From Candidatus Coatesiibacteriota bacterium (GTDB lineage Bacteria; B130-G9): DNA of 7,029 nt. Both the position numbers and the translations under genes were made by a program. Below are positions 1-6,827 of the stretch, piece by piece. The notes beneath the pieces are model-generated. The model worked only from the letters and a program-made list of their open reading frames with translations, searched no databases and was not told where the DNA came from. Every line of letters starts with the position of its first letter. Position 1 is the first letter of the stretch. Where the stretch lies: the NCBI GenBank assembly GCA_016929465.1, contig JAFGIT010000204.1, positions 1 through 7,029 on the forward strand, in the 5' to 3' direction.

Positions 1-164
1 AACTCGAGATGGAGCTCATACCAGGCGTTAAGCACTATCAAGCTTTCAAGATCACGACATACGATTTTGGCGGCTGGGGGTCCGATGTAACTGTTCCATT
101 TTTGGATGTAAGCAAGGCCATTCTATGGTCATATAGCGATAGTCCGTCACCTTATCTTCCATGA
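1..164 (+). CDS. 3' end of an unrecognised protein, truncated by the window edge
   Basis: An open frame enters from the left edge (codons in phase with base 3) and ends at TGA 162-164, giving about 53 residues. The tail is rich in aromatic, Gly, Ser and Pro residues (it contains DFGGWGSDVTVPF and ends SPSPYLP). I do not recognise a family. The frame contains an ATG at base 9, but there is no clear Shine-Dalgarno sequence before it, so I read this as the end of a longer gene and not as a complete small gene. It ends 41 bases before the lipoprotein gene on the same strand, so the two could be co-transcribed. The other two + frames are closed by stops within the first 90 bases, which mildly supports this one. 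That this is coding is an inference from frame openness and context only. Confidence 0.5.
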   Translation, partial: LEMELIPGVKHYQAFKITTYDFGGWGSDVTVPFLDVSKAILWSYSDSPSPYLP

Positions 165-194
165 TGAAACTGCCCTGAGCAAATAATCCTTGAT

Positions 195-199
195 GGAGG
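195..199 (+). promoter_or_regulatory. Ribosome binding site of the lipoprotein gene
   Basis: A perfect GGAGG lies six bases before the ATG at 206. This spacing supports 206 as the true start. Confidence 0.75.
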
Positions 200-205
200 C
201 CTATA

Positions 206-991
206 ATGGGAAAACGCTTTCGACTTCCCGACTTCAGTAATTTTACAACAATAAGTCTAGTCCTGATTGTCGCTGGGGTTTTGGCGATTTCTCTTTCCTG
301 TTCAAGGTCGGATTCGGGAAGGGATGACTCGCCCTCTGGCCCGTCGGCTCCTTATATGTTATCGATAACCGCGAAGCCAAGCGAGCTGATGCCCTTCGAG
401 AATTCGTTGGTCATGATTGACGTGAAGGACGGCTATGGCGAGGAACTTGAGGAGCCCGTTGTCGTAAAAGTGACGACAACCGGTGGCTTCTTTGAAAATG
501 GCGAGAACAGGATAACCGGGGAAGTGATGGGGAATACCTCCTTCTGGCTTACTTACGATCCCGATCATACCCCGAACGGAGATTTTCCTGGCCCGAAGTT
601 GATCACAGCGATCATCGATTATGGTTGCACGAGCAGTTATGTTACGGACACTACTGAGATCATCTTCCAACAGCAGGATAGCAGAGTCGCTTCAATATCA
701 GTCGCAGCAGATCCTTCATACATAAAGGATGCAGACAACAATTATTCCGTGATTACAGCGACGGTTGTGGGTGAATACGGAGCGGCACTCATGGGTGTTA
801 CGGTCTACTTCTCGGTTCAAGGCGGCGAGTTATCTACTTTCGACAGCACTACCGCGGAGACGGATGCTCGGGGTGTCGCCCAGACGGTCTTCCGCCCGAA
901 TGGCGATGTCGGGCTGCTCAAGGTCTGTGGACAAGCCGGGAGCAAGACGGATTGTGTCGAGATAAGGTCTGAAAAGGCTACCACCGAATAG
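206..991 (+). CDS. Predicted lipoprotein with bacterial Ig-like (Big_1/invasin-type) domains
   Basis: 261 residues. The N-terminus is a signal peptide: basic MGKRFR, a hydrophobic core at about residues 16-30, then a lipobox-like ISLSC with the candidate lipidated Cys at 32. The -3 position is Ser, not the usual Leu, so the box is acceptable but not ideal. Residues 33-49 are a Ser/Asp/Gly/Pro-rich linker, as expected between a lipid anchor and a folded part. Two beta-rich repeats follow: about 50-155, and about 160-253. The second has the Big_1 pattern: ADPS near its start, a hydrophobic run ending in VYFSVQGG, then TDARGVAQTVFRP. Cys241 and Cys250 in the last strands could form a disulfide. 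The protein should be cell-surface or periplasmic. Such domains serve in adhesion or as structural spacers, but no ligand can be inferred. A good GGAGG precedes the start, and a strong terminator follows. Confidence 0.85.
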   Translation: MGKRFRLPDFSNFTTISLVLIVAGVLAISLSCSRSDSGRDDSPSGPSAPYMLSITAKPSELMPFENSLVMIDVKDGYGEELEEPVVVKVTTTGGFFENGENRITGEVMGNTSFWLTYDPDHTPNGDFPGPKLITAIIDYGCTSSYVTDTTEIIFQQQDSRVASISVAADPSYIKDADNNYSVITATVVGEYGAALMGVTVYFSVQGGELSTFDSTTAETDARGVAQTVFRPNGDVGLLKVCGQAGSKTDCVEIRSEKATTE

Positions 992-1019
992 ATAGATATC
1001 TAAAAAGAGTATCAATAGC

Positions 1020-1062
1020 GAAGGGCGCTGTCAGCATTACTGGCAGCGCCCTTCTTCATTTT
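1020..1062 (+). terminator. Intrinsic terminator after the lipoprotein gene
   Basis: A 15-bp stem pairs 1020-1034 with 1040-1054 (one G-T wobble, GC-rich core GGGCGC/GCGCCC) around a five-base loop, followed by TTCATTTT at 1055-1062. It starts 28 bases after the stop codon of the lipoprotein gene. It separates that transcription unit from the kinase gene. Confidence 0.85.
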
Positions 1063-1203
1063 ACCCAAGGCGGAAGGCCATAAGCGCAGCGGCCAAGGCC
1101 CATTATGAGCCGCATGGCAGTCCGGTTCCATCACTGAGTTCAGAACTGAGTTGACGTGCCGACGACTCCATATGAACTTTGTTTAATGGATGATATACAG
1201 ATG

Positions 1204-1230
1204 GATATTGACAGACAGATATTGACAGAT
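1204..1230 (+). repeat. 14-base-period direct repeat containing two TTGACA boxes
   Basis: The 12-mer GATATTGACAGA occurs at 1204-1215 and again at 1218-1229, so the unit is 14 bases. Shorter ACAGAT echoes lie at 1197-1202, 1215-1220 and 1225-1230. Each copy carries a perfect -35-like TTGACA (1208-1213 and 1222-1227). Confidence 0.8.
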
Positions 1231-1250
1231 AGATCATGTTTATGTATTCT
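1222..1250 (+). promoter_or_regulatory. Candidate sigma-70 type promoter for the hybrid kinase
   Basis: TTGACA (1222-1227) is followed after exactly 17 bases by TATTCT (1245-1250), which matches four of six positions of TATAAT. Only the downstream copy of the duplicated TTGACA has a reasonable -10 at the right spacing. This is motif matching only. Confidence 0.4.
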
Positions 1251-1437
1251 CGCGTGGAGTTAGTTCATAATTCGAATAGCGATTTATGAGAGAAAGATCG
1301 ACGCAATGGAGAGCAAAGCAGAAATTTAACTTTGGAAGCGGAACTGAACGCAATAATCAGATAGCGCGATCTTGACAGTCTTTCAAACGCCACCACATCG
1401 GGCCGTGAATTCTCGGTCCGCAATATCCCATGAGACT

Positions 1438-1454
1438 GAGGGACGATGGTGATG
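1438..1454 (+). promoter_or_regulatory. Ribosome site and start choice of the hybrid kinase
   Basis: GAGGGA (1438-1443) is followed by ATG at 1446 and a second in-frame ATG at 1452. Spacings are two and eight bases, so 1452 is the better-placed start. An in-frame TGA at 1437-1439 rules out any longer form. Confidence 0.55.
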
Positions 1455-4400
1455 AAATTTGAGCGCCGAATAATCTTATTCCCGCTCGCGGTCTGCGGAG
1501 CATATTGGCTCCTCGAGTCGATTCTCGATAGCGTCTTTTTGGATGAAGCCTCGTTCGTCAATTCGTTGCTAATGGGGATTTCTCCGCATGAAATGTATAT
1601 GCGTTTGACGACCACCGGGATGATATTCCTTTCAGGGATAGTAATCGTATCCATCTCACATAGAAGCAAGAAGGCCGAGAAGAAACTAAGGCACCTGAAT
1701 CGCGTACTCAAGGCGATACGGAATGTCACTCAGCTCACCAACAGAGAAAGAGACCGTGACAGGTTGATAGGATTAGCGTGCAAGCATCTTACGGAGACAA
1801 GGGGCTACTATCACGCCTGGGTGGTCCTTATGGATGCTTCTCAAGGATTTCTGACAGCCGCCGAATCAGGTCTCTCAGAAAGATTCCAGGCACTAGTGGA
1901 TTCACTGAGGTCGGGCAAAAGCCCCCATTGCATAAGTGAGGTAATGCAGAGCTCGGATCGGGTGATGCTTGTAAGCACCGAGAGCAACGGCTGCAAGATA
2001 TGTCCGATGTTTGAGGGCCATAGCAACGTTGGCGCGTTTGTAGCCCGCCTGGAACTAGATGGAATGATATATGGAGTCCTGAGCGCATCGATGCCGATGG
2101 CAATCGCTCAGGAGCGCGAGGAGCTTCAGCTGTTTTCCGAGCTGGCAGGAGACCTCGCATTCGCGCTCCAGGGCATAGAGATCGAGCAGGCCCGAAATTC
2201 TGCAGAGGAGGCTCTCAAGGAGAGCAGTCGTTTTATGGAAAGCGTATTCAATGCGATTCAAGATGGGATCAGCGTTCTTGATCGTGAATTGAATATCGTC
2301 CGCGTCAACTCCTGGATGGAACGCATGTATTCGCATGGGCGACCGCTGGAAGGGCAGAAGTGCTATTCGATTTATCAAAACAGAGACACACCATGTCCAT
2401 GGTGCCCATCACTCAGGGCCCTCGAGACGACGGAGATGAATACGAGCATTGTTCCGTATCCGGACATCGATGAGCCCACTGGGTGGATCGAGCTTACCGC
2501 ATTCCCATTGAAAGATGCAGAGGGCCACGTGACAGGCGTTATCGAATATGTAAAGGACATAACAAAGCAGAAGAGTGCACAGGACGCTCTTGAGGAGAGT
2601 GAAGAGCACCTGAGGAGCATTATAGATACCGCCGTCGATGGTTTTGTCCTCTGTGATCTGAAAGGCCGTATAGTTGATGTCAATGAATCCTATTGTCAGA
2701 TGGTCGGATATTCCCGCGATGAGCTAATTCGAATGAGCATTCCTGATATTGACGCCGACGAGACTCCGGCCGATTCAGCTCGACACATCGGACGGATCAT
2801 CGAATCTGGCGGAGACTGCTTCCAGACGAGACATAGGCGAAAAGACGGGACAATAATCGATATGGAGATCAGTGCGCGTCATTTGGCCGTTCAGGATGGA
2901 CGCATGGTCATTTTCATGCGAGATATTACTGACCGCAAGCTCGCCGAGGCAGCACTTCGGGAAAGCGAGAGTCGCTACAGGAGTGTTTTCGAGGACACCC
3001 AGGCGGCAACCGCGCTCATAGACAATGATGGAAAATTCGCAATGGTCAACGCCAGGCTCGAGGAGCTGAGCGGCTTCAGCAAAGATGAACTCGTTGGCAA
3101 GATGACAATGCTCGATCTCGTAACTGAAGCCGAGCAAGAGAGATTGCGGGCCTATCACCTCGAGAGAAGGAGGACCGGAGGCGCTGCACCCCGCGAATAT
3201 GAATTCAAGTTCTGCGATAGAGATGGGAACATAAAGGACATGTTGGCCTGCGTCGGGATCATCCCGGGGACCAAGACGAGCGTGGTGTCCATCCTGGACA
3301 TCTCGGAGCATCGACGTGCGGAGGCGGCACTTAGAGAAGCGTACAACATAGTAAATCGGAGTCCCGTGGTCGCATTCCTATGGAGGAATGAGGAGGGGTG
3401 GCCGGTGGAATATGTCTCGGAGAATGTAGAGTCTCTATTTGGCCATAGCGCAGTCGATTTCATTTCGGGCAAGGTGACTTACCGAGAGACCATCCACCCG
3501 GACGATCTGGAGAGGGTGACCAGCGAGTTTGGAATATCCCGATTGGGCCGCTCGAGTGAAGGATTTCGACTCGAACCATTCAGGATAGTAACCAGGGATG
3601 GAGAGATCAGATGGGTCCGAAGCGTCAATGAAATCAGGAGAAATGAGAAGGGAGAAATCACCCATTACCAGGGAATTATCGAGGACATCACCGAGCGCAA
3701 AAGGCTGGAAGGTCGCCTCCTGCAGGCTGAGAAGATGGAAGCGGTCGGACGTCTCGCAGGCGGCGTCGCTCACGACTTCAATAACATCCTGACAGCTATT
3801 ATCGGTAATCTCGAACTCTATCGGACCAACTTCGAGAATGGCTCCGCTGTTCCAGACGAGATCGAGGAGATCTCGACCGCGGCCACCAGGGCGGCGGAAC
3901 TCACCGAGCAGCTTCTGGCATTCAGCCGAAAGCAGATTATTGCTCCCAAGCCACTGAATCTGAACCATTTGATAGCGGATTTGGGCAATATGCTCAGGCG
4001 ACTGATTCGAGAGGACATAGTACTGGCCGTGCTCCAGGAGGACGATATCCCTGCAATCAAGGCGGATTCCGCGCAAATTCAGCAAGTAATCATGAATCTG
4101 GCTCTGAACGCCAGGGATGCAATGCCCTATGGCGGCAAGCTGACAATTGAGACCGCGACGGTCTTTCTCGACGAGGAATTCGTCAGGGACAATCCCTCCA
4201 TGCGTCCGGGGAATTATGTCTTGATGACAGTGGCGGATACAGGCTATGGAATGGACAAAGAGACGTTGTCACATGTATTCGAGCCATTTTATACAACGAA
4301 GGAATTAGGTCGAGGCACAGGACTGGGGCTCTCGACGGTGTACGGCATCATCAAACAGGCCGAAGGTCATATTACTGTCTATAGCGAGGAAGGAAGAGGA

Positions 4401-4856
4401 ACCTGCTTCAAGGTGTATTTGCCAGCAATCGATGAGGCCGCAATCCCAGCCGCTTCCGATACCCGGGAGGATGAATCAATCTCTGGGAAGGGGGAGACGA
4501 TACTCGTTGTTGAGGATGACCCCGCGGTGAAAGGATACATCGAGCGTCTTCTGATGAATGCAGGCTACAAAATCGAGTCGGTCTCGCGCTCGAGCGATGC
4601 GCTGGCACTATTCGAAGAGAAGGGCGCCGAAATCGACCTTCTCCTGACCGACGTCGTGATGCCTGAGATGGGAGGAAGGGACCTGGCAGAGATTCTCAGT
4701 AGGAGATGCCCGAATGTGAGAGCGCTATTCATGTCTGGCTATAGCGAGAACGCGATAGCGCACATGGGCATCCTCGAAGAAGGCCTTGAGTTCATAAGCA
4801 AGCCATTCAGCTCGAAGGACCTTCTCAAGAAAATAAGGAAGATCCTGAACGGATAG
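1446..4856 (+). CDS. Membrane-bound hybrid sensor histidine kinase, GAF-PAS4-HisKA-HATPase-REC
   Basis: 1136 residues. Two TM helices (about 9-23 and 54-71) enclose a short extracytoplasmic loop, so sensing is probably mostly cytoplasmic. After a coiled coil come a GAF-like domain (about 92-242; Cys162, Cys183, Cys186) and four PAS domains: about 263-374 (Cys306, and C-P-W-C at 317-320), 389-496, 511-622 and 633-751. The last has a PAS_3-like HPDD and RDGEIRWV. Each PAS domain ends in a D-I-(T/S) linker to a signalling helix. HisKA carries the phospho-acceptor His776 in VAHDFNN. HATPase_c follows with the N-box Asn888, G1 DTGYGM (931-936), F-box FEPF (945-948) and G2 GRGTGLGL (955-962). The receiver (about 1019-1134) keeps acidic Asp1024/Asp1025, phospho-site Asp1069, Ser1097 and Lys1119. 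All catalytic motifs are intact. No Hpt or output regulator is nearby, so the phosphorelay partner is unknown. Start: GAGGGA at 1438-1443 is only two bases from ATG 1446 but eight from in-frame ATG 1452, so translation may begin at residue 3. Confidence 0.95.
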   Translation: MVMKFERRIILFPLAVCGAYWLLESILDSVFLDEASFVNSLLMGISPHEMYMRLTTTGMIFLSGIVIVSISHRSKKAEKKLRHLNRVLKAIRNVTQLTNRERDRDRLIGLACKHLTETRGYYHAWVVLMDASQGFLTAAESGLSERFQALVDSLRSGKSPHCISEVMQSSDRVMLVSTESNGCKICPMFEGHSNVGAFVARLELDGMIYGVLSASMPMAIAQEREELQLFSELAGDLAFALQGIEIEQARNSAEEALKESSRFMESVFNAIQDGISVLDRELNIVRVNSWMERMYSHGRPLEGQKCYSIYQNRDTPCPWCPSLRALETTEMNTSIVPYPDIDEPTGWIELTAFPLKDAEGHVTGVIEYVKDITKQKSAQDALEESEEHLRSIIDTAVDGFVLCDLKGRIVDVNESYCQMVGYSRDELIRMSIPDIDADETPADSARHIGRIIESGGDCFQTRHRRKDGTIIDMEISARHLAVQDGRMVIFMRDITDRKLAEAALRESESRYRSVFEDTQAATALIDNDGKFAMVNARLEELSGFSKDELVGKMTMLDLVTEAEQERLRAYHLERRRTGGAAPREYEFKFCDRDGNIKDMLACVGIIPGTKTSVVSILDISEHRRAEAALREAYNIVNRSPVVAFLWRNEEGWPVEYVSENVESLFGHSAVDFISGKVTYRETIHPDDLERVTSEFGISRLGRSSEGFRLEPFRIVTRDGEIRWVRSVNEIRRNEKGEITHYQGIIEDITERKRLEGRLLQAEKMEAVGRLAGGVAHDFNNILTAIIGNLELYRTNFENGSAVPDEIEEISTAATRAAELTEQLLAFSRKQIIAPKPLNLNHLIADLGNMLRRLIREDIVLAVLQEDDIPAIKADSAQIQQVIMNLALNARDAMPYGGKLTIETATVFLDEEFVRDNPSMRPGNYVLMTVADTGYGMDKETLSHVFEPFYTTKELGRGTGLGLSTVYGIIKQAEGHITVYSEEGRGTCFKVYLPAIDEAAIPAASDTREDESISGKGETILVVEDDPAVKGYIERLLMNAGYKIESVSRSSDALALFEEKGAEIDLLLTDVVMPEMGGRDLAEILSRRCPNVRALFMSGYSENAIAHMGILEEGLEFISKPFSSKDLLKKIRKILNG

Positions 4857-4879
4857 CCCCAAGAGCCCAGCGGCTATCC
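4851..4879. repeat. Inverted repeat overlapping the kinase stop codon
   Basis: GGATAGCC (4851-4858) and its perfect complement GGCTATCC (4872-4879) flank 13 bases; the left arm contains the TAG stop. No T-run follows directly on either strand, so this is not a standard intrinsic terminator. It lies between convergent genes and could fold in either transcript. A short T-tract (4913-4916) about 33 bases downstream is preceded only by a weak, bulged hairpin. Confidence 0.55.
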
Positions 4880-4916
4880 AAACGGCGACTGCAGAGGCTC
4901 GAGTGCTTGCTCTTTT

Positions 4917-5390
4917 CTACATCCCGTAGCGCTCATGGAGGTCCCGCTTGACCTCTTTCTCCTTCTCCGCATATCGCTTCTCGTATTTCCGCTTGCCGGT
5001 TGCGATCGCGAGCTCGATCTTGGCCTTGCCCCCCGAGAAATAGAGCCTGGTTGGAATCAGGGTCAAACCGGACTCGATAGTCTTTCCGCGAAGCCGTTTG
5101 ATCTCTCTCCTATGCAATAGCAGCTTCCGGACCCGCCGCGGCTCGTGGTTGAATCTCGACGCCTCTTCGTATTCGGAGATGTGACAATTGTAGAGAAAGA
5201 CCTCACCGTCCTTTATGCGAGCATACGAGTCCGTCAGGTTTGCTCTTCCGGCTCTCAGGGATTTGACCTCGCTCCCAACGAGCACAAGACCTGCCTCGAC
5301 ACGCTCGCCAAGCACATAATCATGCTTGGCCTTTCGATTCAGGCAGATGTTCCTTTCGGGCTTCGGTGTATCTGGATTATTCTGAGGCAT
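4917..5390 (-). CDS. smpB: SsrA-binding protein SmpB (trans-translation)
   Basis: 157 residues, the usual size. SmpB binds tmRNA (ssrA), carries it to stalled ribosomes and is needed for trans-translation ribosome rescue. Family signatures are clear: NRKAKHDY (18-25), GSEVKSLRAG (39-48), NLTDSYARI (51-59), RFNHEP (79-84), RKLLLHRREI (88-97), GLTLIPTRLYF (108-118), and the basic C-terminal tail starting at GKRKYEKR (132-139). That tail occupies the mRNA channel in known complexes. The start is firm, because an in-frame TGA lies two codons before the ATG and the next Met is the last residue. However, no Shine-Dalgarno sequence is visible upstream. The gene lies 47 bases downstream of the diguanylate cyclase gene on the same strand and is probably in its transcript. 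The kinase gene is convergent. No ssrA gene is seen in the window. Confidence 0.97.
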   Translation of the reverse strand: MPQNNPDTPKPERNICLNRKAKHDYVLGERVEAGLVLVGSEVKSLRAGRANLTDSYARIKDGEVFLYNCHISEYEEASRFNHEPRRVRKLLLHRREIKRLRGKTIESGLTLIPTRLYFSGGKAKIELAIATGKRKYEKRYAEKEKEVKRDLHERYGM

Positions 5391-5437
5391 GATTCAAATG
5401 GCAGAAATTAATGCCGAGTTGCCGAAAGAGCTCGCGG

Positions 5438-6496
5438 CTATTTCGCCGCCTTTCCGTCTTCCTCTCGGAGCGGAACAGGGGCGCGCGTGGTTCGATTACG
5501 GCCCTCGGTCTTGCTCTGATACATCGCGGCATCCGCCAGGTTGATAAATTCGGTCTTCGAAAGATGTTCTTTGTATTCGCAGATGCCTATGCTAAGTGAG
5601 ACCTCCATCGACTCGTCTATCGATTTGAATTCGAGCAGGTCAACCATTCTCCTGATTCTCTCCGCGGCATCGAAGGCCGAGTCGAGTGAAGTCTCCGGCA
5701 ATATGGCGGTGAATTCGTCGCCGCCATATCTGCAGGGGATATCGACGCCGATGCGCATATTCGCCAGGATTATCGAGGAGATGCCCACCAGGACCTCGTC
5801 GCCCACCGTATGCCCAAGATTGTCGTTGACTGACTTGAATTTATCTACATCCATGAGTATGAGAGACAGCTTGGTCTTATAGCGTCTTGCTCGTGCCATT
5901 TCTCTGTCCAGGTGAGTATGGAAGTAGCGATGTGTGTAGAGCTTGGTAAGTCCATCTCTATCTGCCTCGTCCCTCGCAAGAGCAAGAAGCTGGGCATTAT
6001 TCACGGCTATGGCGATATGGTCCGCAAACAGCGATAGAAGGACAGTATCATCGTATGCCGCCTCGTGGTTATCCAGGCCAGAAGTCATTGTGATGACTCC
6101 CACGAGCTTACCTCCCGAGATCAGGGGAAGAATCCTGCAGGACCTATCCCCGTACTTCGGATTGGATTTGCCGCTGAAATTCCCGTCCTGCTCTATGTCT
6201 TCGATTATTATCGGCTCGAGCGTCTCGCCCACCTTCCCGACTAGGCCTTCTCCCAGCTCGAATCTGATCCTGGACATTCTCTCTGAATCGATGGTCTCGT
6301 CATTGGAAGCCGCCATATAGACCGATTTGCGACGCTTGTCATACAGAAATACCGAAGTTATGGACAATCCCATTATCTTCGGAAGCTCAGTGACCGCATA
6401 ATTGACTATGTCAATCTCGTCTAACGACATGTTGATGTGCTTGCTCAGCTCGGCAAGCTCAATCAACTTATTCAGCATATAGGAATGTTCAGACAT
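5438..6496 (-). CDS. GAF-GGDEF diguanylate cyclase
   Basis: 352 residues, with no signal peptide or TM segment, so cytoplasmic. Residues about 20-168 form a GAF sensor domain (GEGLVG at 82-87; typical PLISGGKLVGVI strand at 124-135). Residues about 177-338 form a GGDEF domain: DGLTKLYTHRYF at 181-192, metal-binding region MDVDKF (Asp216, Asp218), and an intact GGDEF active site at 258-262. It should make cyclic di-GMP from two GTP under control of the GAF ligand. The inhibitory I-site RxxD, expected at 249-252, reads IGVD, with the Arg one residue too early (248). Canonical product feedback is therefore doubtful. A GGAGG lies 13 bases before the ATG, rather far. The GTG nearer to it is in frame but followed by a TGA, so 6496 stands. 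smpB follows after 47 bases. Confidence 0.94.
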   Translation of the reverse strand: MSEHSYMLNKLIELAELSKHINMSLDEIDIVNYAVTELPKIMGLSITSVFLYDKRRKSVYMAASNDETIDSERMSRIRFELGEGLVGKVGETLEPIIIEDIEQDGNFSGKSNPKYGDRSCRILPLISGGKLVGVITMTSGLDNHEAAYDDTVLLSLFADHIAIAVNNAQLLALARDEADRDGLTKLYTHRYFHTHLDREMARARRYKTKLSLILMDVDKFKSVNDNLGHTVGDEVLVGISSIILANMRIGVDIPCRYGGDEFTAILPETSLDSAFDAAERIRRMVDLLEFKSIDESMEVSLSIGICEYKEHLSKTEFINLADAAMYQSKTEGRNRTTRAPVPLREEDGKAAK

Positions 6497-6509
6497 TCAG
6501 AGCGTCACG

Positions 6510-6514
6510 CCTCC
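6510..6514 (-). promoter_or_regulatory. Ribosome site of the diguanylate cyclase gene, unusually far upstream
   Basis: CCTCC on the + strand reads GGAGG on the coding strand and lies 13 bases before the ATG at 6496. No closer purine-rich site is visible. The closer in-frame GTG is blocked by a TGA just before the ATG. Confidence 0.5.
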
Positions 6515-6556
6515 AGATATAGAGAAATAGTCACCTTTGTGCAATAAATCCGCCAA

Positions 6557-6585
6557 ACAGTACAATTATTTAGCGAAGACTGCAA
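6557..6585 (-). promoter_or_regulatory. Weak candidate promoter for the diguanylate cyclase-smpB unit
   Basis: On the - strand, TTGCAG (6585-6580) is followed after 17 bases by TACTGT (6562-6557), with the AT-rich run TAAATAATT in the spacer. The -10 matches only three of six consensus positions. It is the best pair I could find upstream of the gene. Confidence 0.25.
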
Positions 6586-6634
6586 ACGACTTGTTAGTGG
6601 GTGTGACCTGAGATTGCAGGTAAGTCCAGACGAT

Positions 6635-6657
6635 GCCCCGTCAGGGAATGACGGGGC
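6635..6657. repeat. Perfect 9-bp hairpin
   Basis: GCCCCGTCA (6635-6643) pairs perfectly with TGACGGGGC (6649-6657) around the five-base loop GGGAA. No T-run follows in either direction, so it is not a typical terminator. It could be a small palindromic repeat unit. Confidence 0.8.
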
Positions 6658-6665
6658 TGCCAAGA

Positions 6666-6737
6666 GTGTGGAGTGGGCTTTCCAGCCCGCCATTTGATCA
6701 GATGCTCCTCCACGAAGCACACCAAGGACCACGAAGG
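6666..6737. repeat. 72-base direct repeat, copy 1
   Basis: Aligns without gaps to 6875-6946; by hand I count 60 of 72 identical bases. The core GGGCTTTCCAGCCC is a small inverted repeat (five-bp arms, four-base loop). It is followed by ATTTGATCAGAT and ends in CACGAAGG motifs. The left half, including the inverted repeat, is better conserved than the right. Confidence 0.85.
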
Positions 6738-6752
6738 GCGAGTTTGGACTGC

Positions 6753-6769
6753 GGCGGCTTGACACCGCC
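6753..6769. repeat. Short inverted repeat
   Basis: GGCGG (6753-6757) and CCGCC (6765-6769) flank a seven-base loop. It stands alone between copy 1 of the 72-base element and the first heptamer array. Confidence 0.5.
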
Positions 6770-6775
6770 TCCATT

Positions 6776-6789
6776 GCGGATCGCGGATT
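6776..6789. repeat. Heptanucleotide tandem repeat GCGGATY, two copies
   Basis: GCGGATC (6776-6782) is followed directly by GCGGATT (6783-6789). Two copies alone could be chance. It is listed because two more period-7 arrays follow within 40 bases. Confidence 0.5.
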
Positions 6790-6800
6790 GACGGCCGTCA
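6789..6800. repeat. 12-bp perfect palindrome
   Basis: TGACGGCCGTCA is self-complementary over all 12 bases and sits exactly at the junction between the first and second heptamer arrays. It resembles an operator half-site pair, but nothing nearby suggests a regulator. Confidence 0.6.
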
Positions 6801-6821
6801 GTTGGCAGTTGGCGGTTGGCA
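6801..6821. repeat. Heptanucleotide tandem repeat GTTGGCR, three copies
   Basis: GTTGGCA, GTTGGCG, GTTGGCA, head to tail. GCCAAC follows at 6822-6827 and is complementary to GTTGGC of any unit, so a transcript could form alternative hairpins. Confidence 0.8.
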
Positions 6822-6827
6822 GCCAAC

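Larger units (their letters stand above)
1063..1445. other. Intergenic leader region before the hybrid kinase
   Basis: About 380 bases between the terminator and the kinase start. I find no convincing gene here: the only + frames are short (for example a 28-codon frame from 1286) and lack a ribosome site. It contains a direct repeat with two TTGACA boxes at 1204-1230 and a candidate promoter. If that promoter is used, the kinase mRNA would carry a 5' leader of nearly 190 bases. I recognise no riboswitch or tRNA in it. Confidence 0.6.

Noticed and set aside
1100-1145. tRNA-like T-arm sequence (GGTTCCATC)
   Set aside because: The T-loop has C where a purine is required, the flanking bases do not pair, and no acceptor or anticodon arms can be built.
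1372-1400. Third TTGACA as a kinase promoter
   Set aside because: At 16-18 bases downstream there is no sequence resembling TATAAT.
1265-1729. 154-codon antisense frame reaching from the leader into the kinase TM region
   Set aside because: More than half lies opposite the kinase reading frame. The product is low-complexity and unrecognised, with no promoter seen.
3435-4085. Long antisense frame (216 codons) inside the kinase
   Set aside because: The + strand here encodes clear PAS and HisKA motifs, including the phospho-acceptor His. The antisense frame has no recognisable domain or ribosome site.
4891-4916. Intrinsic terminator of the kinase gene at the TCTTTTCT tract
   Set aside because: The only hairpin before the T-tract is five base pairs with a bulge and a ten-base loop, too weak to call.
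4857-5437. tmRNA (ssrA) next to smpB
   Set aside because: ssrA is often near smpB, but the flanking gaps of 60 and 47 bases are far too short for it. The larger intergenic regions show no tRNA-Ala-like ends or tag frame.
6505-6774. Open frame of 89 codons on the - strand upstream of the diguanylate cyclase
   Set aside because: It runs through copy 1 of the 72-base repeat and the first inverted repeats. Its composition is that of translated repeat DNA, and it has no family resemblance.
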